Below are positions 25,455 through 37,200 of a stretch of DNA of 64,000 bases, in pieces. Source of the DNA: Lepeophtheirus salmonis (taxonomy: Eukaryota > Arthropoda > Copepoda > Siphonostomatoida > Caligidae); contig NC_052144.2 of assembly GCF_016086655.4 (NCBI RefSeq), forward strand, positions 34,007,896-34,071,895, written 5' to 3'. Numbering within the stretch: the stretch's first letter is position 1; each line of letters begins with the position of its first letter. The notes beneath the pieces were generated by a model. The model was not told where the DNA came from. It saw nothing but the letters and a program-made list of their open reading frames with translations, and did no database searches. The translations under genes and the position numbers were made by a program.

Positions 25455-25965
25455 CAGGCGATGGGCTGGAGGGGTTGCATCCCCCTCAAATTCAGAAATT
25501 TTTGCTTGTTACTATAAATTATATTCTTCATTCGGACAAGTTATGTTTCAGAGCAAAAAAAATAATATTTTTGTAATTATTTGTTGGATTTTAGAAAATT
25601 TTTGTGAATAGCTATGGATTTTAGAAATATTTTTCCAAAAAACTTAATATTTAAAATTTTTTTGGAAAGAAATGTAGACTTTTGATTTTTTTTTTTTCAA
25701 AAACTTTAATTTTTTTGTGAATAGCTATAAATTTTTGACATAGATCTCAGGGTTGCAAAGATATTGAGGTCCAAACTTGCTCCGGATGTAATTTTTGTGA
25801 ATAGCTATGGACTTTTGAAATTTTTTCCTAAATAATTTAATTTTTTGTGAAAACCTGTGGATTTTTTAATTTTTTGTGAGGAGCTGTAGATTTTTGTAAT
25901 TTTGTAAAAAAAAATAATTAAAAAAACCAAGTCCTTCCTAAACAAAAATCCTGGGGATGCCCCTG
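25455..25965 (+). mobile_element. CAGGGGCG-family element, copy 5, with foreign insert
   Basis: The left end is reduced (CAGGCGATGGGCTGGAGG). The right end GGGGATGCCCCTG is intact. The body repeats TGAATAGCTATGGATTTT units. A segment at about 25745-25790 containing AAGATATTGAGGTCCAAACT interrupts the array. The same segment recurs near 27745-27775 beside ATACCCACCCTGTGTAT, which looks like a Tc1-type end. Confidence 0.65.
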
Positions 25966-26348
25966 TAGACTAATAACACCCCAAGTAATCCTTCCTCTCA
26001 CTATCTGTTATTCATATGCAGGCGCTCTTGTGATTAAAGTATGTGATGTTCTTTCTTCAAGATTAAAATAATAATGACAACAGGTTTGAAAAATGAAAAA
26101 CAATGTTCAGAATACAATTACAAAATATCTTGCACTCGTCCGCTGTCATATTTTCTACAATTATCTAAATGCGCATGTTGGTTCCAAAAAATCAAACTTA
26201 GTAATTGAGTAGAAAATGAGGACCTCAAATACTCTGATTTGAGGTGACTTTTTTGATAATTTAAATTGTGTTAACAGTTGGAAAATTTGAATGAGAGAAA
26301 AATCTAAATCCACCCAAGACTGATCGAAAGAATCGGACCACTAGCATC

Positions 26349-26705
26349 CAGGGCCAGCGCTGTGATTTTTTTTTGAGAGGCTTAAAGATTTCCAAAAATA
26401 ATAAAATGCTTTTTGTTAATTTATTTGGTTATTTTCAATCGAACTTCATTGTTTTTTAAATATTTTTAAAGGGCATTTTTGATCCTTCTATCTAGACGCT
26501 GTTGATGTTTAGTTTAATTACGTGTTTTTTTGTTTTGTTTTTTTGTAGAAAGGAATATTTCTATCTTTTCATTTTTCTGGAAAAGGGAATCTATTTTTTC
26601 TTAAAAAGGGGCTTCATTTTTATTTTTTAAAAGTGTTCACAAACATAATTAAAATTTCGTATCTGATACTCTATCCTCCCCCCTCCCTCAGTTGCAACGG
26701 CCCTG
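26349..26705. mobile_element. Possible short hAT-like MITE
   Basis: Starts CAGGGCCAGCGCTG and ends CAACGGCCCTG, giving a short CAGGGCC inverted repeat. The flanks show no clear 8-bp duplication, so this is weak. Confidence 0.35.
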
Positions 26706-26934
26706 CCTGTAAATATGTACAAGAACGGTTTTATTTCAAATCAAATTTTATATATAAAATGTTATCAAGAGCCTAAAAAGAAACGATTTAAAATTTGGCA
26801 TTATGATATGTACATATATTGTATACGATATGATTGGGATATTATATTTCTCTAATGACACGTGACATACCATTCTGATTTGCCGTTATTTTTCTACATT
26901 TATACAGGTTGGGGATTTTAAGTCGTGAAAATTT

Positions 26935-27036
26935 AAGACAAATTAATATACATTTTTGTTAAATTAAAATAGGTGTGTCAGTAATTTTTTATTTGTCTTT
27001 TGGTGTGCCTTGGTCAAAAATAGTTTGGGCACCCCT
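26935..27036. mobile_element. hAT right-end fragment
   Basis: GGTGTGCCTTGGTCAAAAAT followed by AGTTTGGGCACCCCTG is a typical hAT terminus (inverted: CAGGGGTGCCCAAACT). No left end was found. Confidence 0.5.
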
Positions 27037-29006
27037 GTCTTTAGGGACATGTATTTAGAAGGTTTCGTGCAATATCATCCAGTTAAGCCTGATAATTAGT
27101 TTGAGCTTGTATAAAGGTTTCTCCAGTTTTTAAACCTATACTTGTGTGAGATTTTGAAATCTTATGTTAATTTACTAGATACATAAAGATATAAGAAAAT
27201 CGAATTTCAGGTCAGATAATTCGTTTGCAAAAAAAAGAAAGAAGATCTTTCTTCCAAAGCTTTCTCTACAAAGAAAGGAACTGCTGCCGGTGTCTCTGGG
27301 GGAACCAATGTCTGAGTGGTGTCTTTAAGTGATCAAACTAGATACACCGAAAACAGCAAAGAGTAAAGTATAGAAAAACAGATTCTAGTTCATCTTGAAA
27401 TATAAGAGGTAGAAGCAGACAAAGTATTAAAAGCTTATTGAAATGAGAGAAAATTCGAGTAATTATATCGCTCTTCTAAAAATGATGAGCACGATCCCAC
27501 TCCAGAATTTTGAGCGGCGCTCATTAATGCTTTGGGACCAACCACAACAATTGAGTATTCTAGCATGACACTGAATATGTTAACATACATTTAGCTCTAG
27601 CATAATTACCTATTGAGTTATTTGTGTCCTTGGACGTGCACCCGGCACGGAGGTACACAAAGGCTATCTCAGGATTTTTTATTGTGCAGTTTTGTAGCTA
27701 AATCTGACAAGCACACTACTTTCATATAGAATGATCTACGGACTGCCAAGATATTGAGGTCCAAACTTGTTCCGGATTTAAAATACCCACCCTGTGTATG
27801 GTATGTAAAAGCTATTTAAAATTCATGATAATTTCGAACCCCATGTTTCTGTTTCCTTTACACTTACAAACACAGATATTTTTACATATAGCTTACAGTG
27901 TGCTAGAGAAGATGTGTTTATGATAGCTACAAATAAAAAATAATGAAAGTCTGTTTGTTATGGTTGTTGAAGAGGGGGGTGAGGGGGGATAAGAAAAAAA
28001 AAGAGAGAAGAGAATCTTCAGTTAGTTATTATTATTAATATAATTTCCTGTTTCTTTTGAATTTGACGACGCATAAACTCTGAATGGGCTCATTTCTCCA
28101 TTTTGATTCTGAGCAGCGCGTATTCTTAAATATATATATATATGTACATACAAATAAATATTTCACATTCACACTTAGTTATGTGAAATTAATGTGTTTT
28201 TTCCCTTCTTTTTCTTTTTTCCATGTATTTTATTGTATCTGTATAATATATTTTATTATACGTTGATTTCCACGCAAAATTAAACACCTTCAAAAGTAGT
28301 ACTCCTTCTTTTTTTGTTGATTGTCATTTCAAAGAATTTAATTTAATTTATTAATTCTAGCTTCTTCTCATCGTTAAAAATGATTAATTTACACCATATA
28401 CAAACATACATATGTATATACAGTCGTTCGTTGAAAGGGGTTGAAGGAAGGGTTGAAGAATTCATTATTATTCTTATTTGTGATGATTTTACATTTATTG
28501 TATCATACAATCTTTCATTCAAAAAAAAAAATATATATATAAAAAGGCCCAAAATCACTTGATAGTGAGCCAATTGCTCACAACCATGATATGATTATTC
28601 CATAACTGTTGAGTAGTGTTCACAGGCTAATTCTGATTCAACCAGTAACTGATTAAGGAGGAAGGGAAGGAAAAAAATATATAGCTGACAACTAAACACA
28701 CAATAAATTTTTGTGTTAGTGAGGTAAACAACGTGCTATATATCTGAAATAAAAATAGTAGTTTTATTTTTCCCATATGAGTAAAAAAAATCATTTCTAT
28801 GTGCTTTAATAAATAGATTAAAAAAAGGTCTGAATATACAAATGTCATCAAAGTTTCGTCTTTCTTATATTTTTTCATCACAAATTTTAGTCACAACAAT
28901 TATTTTTTTACGAAATTTTTAAAGTGTAACTTAAAAAAAAAACTTAGCACAGATATCGTTGAATATGTTTTTTTGAAAGAATAATCAACAAAAAAGGAAT
29001 CCAAAT
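27037..29006. other. No gene recognised
   Basis: A segment near 27210-27590 has richer composition and short protein-like frames (FSTKKGTAAGVSGG, SKNDEHDPTPEF) broken by stops, possibly a decayed coding insertion of unknown kind. The rest is AT-rich with TA microsatellites (28125-28145, 28528-28545). Confidence 0.4.
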
Positions 29007-30109
29007 CAGGGGTGTCCGCAGGATTATATACACTAAGGTCTGAAAAAAGTCAAAATATGAATTTAAAAAGGGGCTTTTACATTGTGTATGAAGAGTTTTT
29101 TCTCATAAATACCTCAATTATGAAAATACATTGCCTATTCACTGAGAAATACGGAGATTCGTAGTGGAAAATTTAATGCCTCTTCTCCTTGAATTGCACG
29201 TACTAAGAACTGGTTTTTCTTAAGACTGACGTATTAAATATGACCCACGGAGTTTGTTGGTTATTATATTACTCAAATTATGTCCTTCTACATTTAGTAC
29301 TGTCGTAGTTTGAATCACGGAACCTACACTTTCCTAGATGTGAATTGTACGAGGCTCAGTGACCGGAAAATAATAAGCATAACACAAATAGGCACTCCTC
29401 TCATAATTTATTAGGCCCTACAAACTTCGTCATCTCATAAAAACTGATCCTTTTCTCAATTTTTATATTTTTTCCACTAATGAATAGAAAAATGTTCCAG
29501 CTTCCTTAGGTTTAAACAAATTCTTTATTGATTATTAGGATTATTGTTGGCCCAAAACGTCGAAGGCAATTTGAAAATAAAAAAATTGTCTTATTATTTA
29601 TTAGCGACAACAAATTTCTTCATCTCATAAAAAACTGATTCTGTCTATAATTTATATATATATTTTTTACTAATAAATAGAAAAATGATCAATCTTCTTC
29701 AGTTTAAAAAAAAAAATTATCTATTATTTAGAAGGGTCATTTTTCGCCCAAAATGTCTAAACCAATTCAAAGGTCATTTTAATATATTAAATGAAGCTGT
29801 ATATTCCGAATTTTTCTTGAATTTTTGCAATAAAAATATAGTTGAAACCCCTCTATAACATTATTAGGGTAATTTTTTTATAATCTGTTTAAGAAAAAGT
29901 CATCAAATTTATGATTTAAACGATGTACATAATTATGGTATTTTATGTGTCACGAAACTTATTATGGATCAGCTGTTCGAGTAACTTAATACGTGAGTGA
30001 GAAAAAAGATTAAAGCACTCTCTCTCTATATTTTTTTTTTGGGGGGGAGGGGAGCTTGTTTTTGGAACTTTTTGGAAAAAAAATCTAAAACTTCCTGCGG
30101 ACGCCCCTG
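29007..30109 (+). mobile_element. CAGGGGCG-family element, longest copy, with 5-bp target duplication
   Basis: Starts CAGGGGTGTCCGCAGG and ends CTTCCTGCGGACGCCCCTG, with CAAAT on both sides (29002-29006 and 30110-30114). At 1103 bp it is about twice the size of the other copies, and most of its interior lacks the T-rich array. I see no transposase. Alternatively, two unrelated half copies happen to share the flanking 5-mer. Confidence 0.65.
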
Positions 30110-30689
30110 CAAATACAAATTATGAACTCAGCATTTTAAGTGTATAAAATATATAAAATGTAGTGTACAAGTTGTGATTTTGTACAAGCAAATTGTACAA
30201 GTTGCAACCAAAAAATACGATGTATATATTTAAATGTTTACAGTACGGAATATTCCATGGATTAGGGATTTATTAATGCTGTCATTTTTGACTATTTTAA
30301 TACAAATTACAAGAATATAAGTATTCAGAAGCACATTATGAAGTTCAAATGTTCACTATATATTACTCAGAAATACAATAATAACCATTTCTTTTTAATT
30401 GATCAAAATGAAAAGATAGTATCAAATAATAATTACCGCCAAACTCAGCCCACGAAGTTGAACGGAAATTATGTTTTTGCACCTGTTTGTTTGTTAGTCA
30501 CAAGGATTAGGACCAAAGTTACGGATATATCTTTATCAAAATTCGTACGAAGATAGTCAAAGTAAGAGACTATTAAATTTTGAGAGGTCAATGTCAAAAT
30601 AACAAAAAACGTAAAAAATACATAATAATCGATCATAACTCATGAACAAATTGAGATAAATCACTCAATTTCATTTAAAGGGTGTCATT
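30110..30689. other. No gene recognised
   Basis: AT-rich. CTGTTTGTTTGTTAGTCACA near 30482 resembles the retroposon-tail repeats elsewhere, inverted. Confidence 0.45.
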
Positions 30690-31313
30690 CAGTAAGTCCC
30701 AAAGGTTGGAAAGGAAGATGACTCTGACGAAAAGGCTAAACTGGACCTCGAGGAGTTAAAGAAAAACTGCCCACGCTAATCCCGTCAAGTCCATGAGGGT
30801 CCATTCAAGACATCTCAGGGTTTTATAGCAGACTGCCAGAGAGCTATTAATAAAGTCGGTGGAAAGAGCCTTGTGATGGAGGGAGGCCACTTTTGACACC
30901 AGCAATGAAAGAAACCCATCTCCTCCGTTGTAAGACTCTTTTTAATGAGTTTTTAGCACTCTTTTTTTGACTTTTTGTCCACCCTATAGCCCTGACGCCA
31001 ACCCACTCGACTACACCTTTTGGGTACATGTCGAGGGAAAGGCCTGCAGTGCCCGTCATCCAAACACCAAGGCCCTCAAAACTACTTTCAGGCGGCTTTG
31101 TGACGCCATGACAGAGGACTACATCTGCAGCGGTTGCCAGGCTTTTTGCCGTCACCTGGAAGCCATCATTGCCGCTAAGGGCTGTTATATTAATGATTAA
31201 GGGAGCCCAGACAGACATCTTTTTGTAGTATTAAATATGTTGAAATTCTATGGTTAATTATGTATTGTTAAAGTTTAAAATTCAAAGTGTTCAGATTTTA
31301 ATGGATCACTCGG
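30690..31313 (+). pseudogene. Internally deleted mariner-like element
   Basis: The plus strand has NKVGGKSLVMEGGH-like residues near 30850, then in another frame PLLTPAMKETHLLRCKTLF. It jumps directly to CPPYSPDANPLDYTFW at about 30975 and runs to EAIIAAKGCYIND, a normal C-terminus ending at 31200. The DDE core between linker and third Asp is gone, so this is a deletion derivative. The Asp of PLDY is retained. The right terminus, inverted as CCGAGTGATCCATTAAAATC, abuts TA at 31314-31315. A related end occurs near 37500-37535. The left end was not identified. Confidence 0.75.
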
Positions 31314-31372
31314 TATTTAGAATCCCATGGTTTGTTTATCTATGTATTTGTTGAATGGATTTAAAGTAGTAC

Positions 31373-31605
31373 TGTGTCAGTTCTTATTCATTTGGTACAG
31401 TCCAGTCTAAGGATTGGCCCTATCAGTACTTTGGACCGGTTCTCAAGACCATCCGTCCTTCAGATAGTCCGTCCTAGAACTGATTTAAAAAAGAAAAAAA
31501 TATGTTGAGTAATATCATCAAGGACTGAGCTTTATAAGTTTTAAGACTGATATGCAGGACTGAATTGGACGGGACCGAGATTGAGCTGGGAGGGATTGCT
31601 CGTTT
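31373..31605 (+). repeat. ACCGGTTCTAAGACTG interspersed repeat, copy B
   Basis: Reverse-complement relative of the 22.7-kb copy: CAGTTCTTATTCATTTGGTA, CAGTCCAGTCTAAGGATT, GGACCGGTTCTCAAGACC, TCCTAGAACTGATTTAAAAA and AGACTGATATGCAGGACTGA. Confidence 0.55.
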
Positions 31606-32519
31606 TTTTAATGCAATAACTATAATCATTTTATTATTTTAGAGGCAGATATCTTCAATTGATGCATGTATTATGCAAACTATTTCTTAGTAACTACAAG
31701 CCATTTCTGATATCGTAAATCACATAAAACCGTTTTAGAAGTATGACTTTTCTTTTCGTAGAATTTTCTGTTGGAGTATTAACAATGATTGTGGTATATA
31801 TCCGTAAATATAAAATACTTTTCCTTGCTGTTGTTGAAGATCCTAGAAAAAAGTCTTATAGTTAGGAAATTTTCTATAATAGTCTGGAATTACCCACAAT
31901 TTGCATGTAATATTGATGTATTTTTAGATATTATCATTTTTTCGTCTTTGCATAGATGGGCTTGAAAGAGGTGTCAAATAAGGAAACAGTTCATGTTTAA
32001 TTAGTAGCCTTTGGATATTTGTTAAATACTAAGTTTTTCATTCATTTAGAACTTATTACATTCACTTAATTCCTGTTGTTAGTATAGACATCACAGATTG
32101 ATAAGACAAGATGAATTCACTTTTAGTTTATTCTTTTTTACACTAGCTAGGCAGATATCTTAAATATATAAATTAGATATCATGCAAAGTATTTCTTGGT
32201 AACAACTACAGGCCATTCTTGTTATCGTAAATCATATTAACCGTTTTAAATGTTTGATTTTGTGAACTGGAATTGTGCCATATCAAAGTAAGGGGAAGGA
32301 GCACAAAATATATCTTTTACTTTTAGGATGTTAGAAGAGATGAGCCATCTGTCCCATTATGATCGAGAACTGGGAAGATTTAACCTGGTGCATTAATGCT
32401 GAGTTGAAGAAATTAAGAAGCTGTTGACAAATGTAGAATGTTCTTTCTCTGTCCGTGGAGCCCAGAAAAGTTGCAATATTGATAGCTTCAGTACAAAGAG
32501 TTAATTTTAGTGTCTGAAT
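31606..32519. other. No gene recognised; internal direct repeat
   Basis: GGCAGATATCTT with a nearby ATGCAAACTATTTCTTAGTA and CATTTCTGATATCGTAAATC (31643-31720) recurs as GGCAGATATCTT, ATGCAAAGTATTTCTTGGTA and CATTCTTGTTATCGTAAATC (32150-32236). This is a direct duplication of about 90 bp spaced 510 bp. No gene. Confidence 0.5.
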
Positions 32520-33395
32520 TTATGTAGTGTGATTTAGTTTGATATTGTTACAGAAGATCCTGAAGGATATGTCTTCTTCCACCTCCAGGAAGCTCCAATA
32601 TCTAGCCCTTTCATATCTGAATGTATAATTTTGACAAGTACAACTTACTTTTGGGGTTTTAAGCAACAAGAATGATTCCGAAGAGAGTTTGTCATAGAGA
32701 TCTTCTGCTGACATAACCGTCTCTTCCATTAACATTGCATACTCCAGATCTTCTTGTATTTCATTCGCCAAATGCATACCTTTGGTGTTAGTTGATATAT
32801 GTATTGGTCTTGGAGGGGGGTGATGGTAATAAGATATATCTTGGCAGATTTAGCCACTTTGATGGGATGACATCATCTTTCAACCGCCTGTGAATATATA
32901 TCATTTATAAGTATTATTGATTACTAAAATTACAAGGGAAGAAATTGCAATAATAAAGTGCATAATTTAGAATCTGAAAGGAATGCTTCTTAACTATGGT
33001 ATAATTTCTTATCCATACATTAGACAAGCATCAGACAGTGCTTCTAAAAATATTTTAAAGGAAATTAAGCAAAAAACGAGCCGTCTCAGAGATTTGCAAG
33101 AATGAATCAATTTCATAGTATTTGGAGATTTGCTTACCTTCGTTGGAGTGATTTTCCTTTATTACGGGATTGATATAAAGATTCAGTGACAAAATCAGTC
33201 ACTTTAAAATGCAGACTGCATAGTCTTGAATTCGCTGTTGGTGCCTACTTAATCGTATCTCTGGGCATGGCCCTAGCTATTTGGTTAGGTTTTTGGAGTC
33301 TTTCATGGGGAATTTGTGAAAGCTCACATCCGGATCCTTAGTAATGCCGTCATACCCCTGCTTGGATCCAGGACCAGGACACTTGTATACCCTTA
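32520..33395 (-). pseudogene. THAP-domain protein remnant
   Basis: On the minus strand, one frame near 33385-33285 reads CPGPGSKQGYDGITKDPDVS and then FHKFPMKDSKNLTK before a stop. An overlapping frame carries SRLCSLHFKVTDFVTES, the C-x2-H half of a THAP zinc finger, and ends at a good donor (AAG/GTAAGC, 33138/33137). The first Cys pair is incomplete, and at least one frameshift and one stop break the domain. Further on, 32777-32640 gives NEIQEDLEYAMLMEETVMSA, then a donor-like AAAA/GTAAGT. This could be a downstream exon of the same gene. THAP domains occur in P-element transposases and host regulators. Which it was cannot be decided here. Confidence 0.5.
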
Positions 33396-33559
33396 TTAAT
33401 TAAGTAATAACAAAAAAATTAATTAACTTTTGTGAACCAAGTTTTCCTTTAAGTTTATTATAATTTATAAAACAAAGGAAGAATGTGTCAGCCTCATCGT
33501 CTGGAAAAAAAGTGAGTGCGATTTTAAGACACACTTCCAGTTTTTTTAGTATTCCTTGC

Positions 33560-33695
33560 GGTGGCCTAAAGTTCAGTCCTGCACATCGGTCCTTGATGGA
33601 GTCACTCGACTTTATTTAAGTATTAAGAACCGGTCCCAAGGACTGATCCTAAGACTGGGCACTACCAAATAATTAAAGACTGACGCAGAACTAAT
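33560..33695 (-). repeat. ACCGGTTCTAAGACTG interspersed repeat, copy C
   Basis: CAGTCCTGCACATCGGTCCT, AGAACCGGTCCCAAGGACTG and CTAAGACTGGGCACTACCAA follow the copy A order, shorter. Confidence 0.5.
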
Positions 33696-36600
33696 TATTT
33701 TTTATCAACGTATTACTAGCTTATGAAGTTAGTAACACCTATCGGTATCTTAAGTGTGAATTTAGAAAATCATATTTATATGATTTTCTAAATGAAAGCT
33801 GTTTATAAAAAAAAATCATGTTAATCGTTCCATGTCTTCCGTTCAGGGGATCAGACGTTTAAAAAAAAGAACGGAAAACTTGAACGGCACTCATGTTCAG
33901 TGGATTACAATTAACAATAGTAGTCTTGAGACACTACAGCAATGCATTCATTATTATAGTATACATATATATCTCATTACCATGTATTTTTTTCATATTC
34001 TCGGAACTTTGTTAATACTCTACGAAACCTCATTCTTTTATCCACAAAGAGTATATTATGTACATTGTATAATATTTTCATTTAATACCACATATTATAT
34101 GGAACATATTGTAGAGTATTATATCAATAAAACATGAACATAAATTAGATAATTTTTATGTCTTAAATCTCCTCACAATTTATATAAATTGATCCATTTT
34201 GTAGGGATGTAAATTACCTTTTATTTCTTTTTATCTCTCTTTCACTATAAATTTTCTCTTCTTTTCATCTTTGTAGATTCTTTCAATAAGTATTTTAAAG
34301 AGAGATTTATCCTTAGTAAGTAATCCCCCATCTTATATTTCTTATTAGATCGGAAAGTATGTATTCAATTGAATAATTTAAGAGGGAAAACTGGATTTTC
34401 AATGTCCCATGACACAATATTATGTCGTCTGAATAAAGATTCAAGAATGTACATGGTTCTTTGAGATCTCTTCAATGTCCATTTGAAGACACATGAATTA
34501 AAAGTCCCTCGTATTTTTTTAGACAATATTTTTCTTTATTTAAAGCAAAACATGACAGTGGTGTTTCAGATCATATCCCTAGGTGTAGGCGACGAGAAGG
34601 AAAATGAGGGGAAACTATCAATAGTTGGATAATTAATATGGTATATTGGGGTAAGTAGGGGCATTCGAGCAATATTTAACTTTTCCTCAAATGAAAATGC
34701 TTATAATAAACTCTTGTTACTTGGTGATTACTTCTTTCCATCTATAGAATAATAATTCATTCGTAAAATATAGTCTTACCAACTGGGGATTTATTATTCA
34801 ATAATAATATATATTGTTTACAACTAATTGGAGTTTAACCAATCAATGTTTAAAACACTATCAAGGGACTGGTGCAGCATCCCGGAATATGGGTGTCAAT
34901 TATATATAATGGGGTCGTCATAGTCACACAAACTTCCAATTTTATTATTTAAATCTCCCGCTTAGTTTAAAAAATTGGCCCCTTAGGCTCATTAGTTGCA
35001 GCGCTGTATGGCTGGTGTAAAAAAAAAGTAAAAGAAAATTGTTGATATTGTGGGGATACGATTGTGTTTCATCCCGGCAAGAATCAAGAGATCCAAATGT
35101 AAGGACTGCTTTCTTTGGAGAAAGGAGGGGTGGATAGAGGTCACCTTCCGGGCTTCAACACAGTTGAATCTTTTCAATATGTTTTTTTACGACTAAACAT
35201 ATAAATCATTCTGGTACAAATAAAATAAAATGTACAATGTCCCCCATTAGACATCACGCCCATTTTAGCATGTAACGGGGGTTGCTTCAATAAAGATTCA
35301 AGCAATAAATTCAGTCTAATTCAAAGTTATTTTTTCTTTTCTTCTTTTATGCCTCTAAAGTTTCCCATTTGTATTGGAATGTATTTTATAAACTCAATTA
35401 ATATATAAAGATAACACAAATATTAACAGTAAATCAGACATTAATAGTAATGAAAATAGATGATTTCGAACATAAATCTTTTGCAAAATGGACAAATTTA
35501 TGCCCATACTTGCTTTTAGTTGTTTTTATTATCATTACTCTGGAGAATGGACATAAGGATTTTCTACAAATATATTTTTAGAAACAAAAACAAATACGAG
35601 GAACTGCTCTATAAATCTTATTATGAATGTATGTTCTTATATATCCCATGTATTATTTTTCTATTCATGTTGATGTTCATGCCTTAAAAATACACACAAG
35701 GGTAAAAATATATAAATTGAAGATAGTTTTACCGATGGCTTGTACCTACAAACTATTCCTAAAGAACCATATATTATATTCATTATAAGGAAAAAGCATT
35801 TAAAGGTGGGTTACCACGTCTATCATGCATGTACAGCGTAAACGCAATACGTGTATAGACAATTTACAGGGGTATCTGCATGGGCTGGGATGGAGAGCCG
35901 ATGGAGAGCCCCCATATCTATAGATATTGGAAAGGCTGTCATGAGGTTCTATTAAATTAGTTGTGAGCAGCTTTGAGATAAAAGAAACTATATTCTGTAT
36001 CTATCAATGATATAGGCAGGAATTAGAGCGATGTTGATCCTCAATTTTAATCTCCGTCCAACAAGGACTTACACCACTTGAAAAATCCTATATTACTCTT
36101 TGTCTTTGGGGCACTTGTGATGCTTTTATACTTATTGTACCTTCTCTTAAAATAAACCAATAATGATGACAGTTTTGGTCAATAATTATAAATTATTTTC
36201 TGGAAACAATCACAAAAATAGTATGATCTTCAAATTTATATTTTTTTAACCTCAGCATAGCTCTTAGAAATAAAAGTCCAAGCATTGATTACCCACCTTC
36301 ACTATAAAATTCAACAACATCCGTACCAATTTCAGCAAAGTAATTTGCAAGTCATATAAAATAGAGTCACGTGACTACGGGTAGATTTGTTAATGCAAAT
36401 TTGTAATATTTTATAAAACGATCAAAAATCTTATGAAAAAAAGTAACATTATGTTGTCAAAAGTTTTTGTCAAATTTGAAAATATACATTTAGCACTAAA
36501 AATGTGAAAAACTTAACCTTTTTTAAGCAATAAACAAAAATATGAGCTATTTTCACAAACTATTATTTTCTATGAACAAGTAGTGATATTCAGACTACTT

Positions 36601-36957
36601 AAAAAAAAGATGAAATTCGAGTATTAAATAACAGTGCTTATATAGGCACTTATTAGTGTTATAAAATTATTTTAATTATTGCAAATGCTGAAAATTATTT
36701 TCCTCCCTTAGTAGAAGTAAAAAATAAAAGTGACAATAAAATTAATGAAACTGATATAACAAATTTTAAAATAATTAAATTTGATTTACTACATATATCT
36801 CAAATTTCTTTAGTCTATATTGAAATATTGGTCACTACAGAAGTGCTGGAAGAATTAAAGTGTAGTAAATGGTTTCCAATATCTTCAATACAGTGTAAAC
36901 ATACTGTTCATCAAATGGAATGATAAATTGTCGTGAAACCATTCGGAAGTATACAAA
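33696..36957. other. No gene recognised
   Basis: AT-rich non-coding DNA. A near-palindrome, AGAAAATCATATTTATATGATTTTCTA, lies at about 33766-33792. A stray CAGGGGTATCTGCATGGGCT at 35868 is a CAGGGGCG-family left end. The 101-codon plus frame at 33832-34137 is Tyr/Ile-rich with no domain. Confidence 0.5.
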
Positions 36958-37200
36958 CAGGGGACTCCGCAGGGTGGGGCTGATGGGGCTGTAGCCCCCC
37001 CCCCCCGCAAAAAAAAAAAAATCAAGGAATTTTTGGAAAAATATGTGACATGAAAGAAAAATAAATTTTTAAAGACTTATTTTTTATAAAAAAAAGGTGT
37101 TTCGATCAAATTATGCCGTGGAGCAACAATTTAATTTTTTTTTGAAAAATTCTAGATACGAAAAAAAATAAATCATCCATACATAAATTTTGATTTAATT
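36958..37200 (+). mobile_element. CAGGGGCG-family element, left half
   Basis: CAGGGGACTCCGCAGGGTGG, GGGGCTGTAGCCCCCCCCCC and the start of the body (ATCAAGGAATTTTTGGAAAA) are present. The right terminus was not found, and the edge at about 37200 is approximate. Confidence 0.6.

Noticed and set aside
27200..27600. Possible decayed coding insertion
   Set aside because: Short protein-like pieces (FSTKKGTAAGVSGG) but stops in every frame and no recognisable family; not enough for a feature.
33832..34137. 101-codon plus-strand frame
   Set aside because: Tyr/Ile/His-rich with no motif; starts at a non-distinct ATG and has no neighbouring exon.
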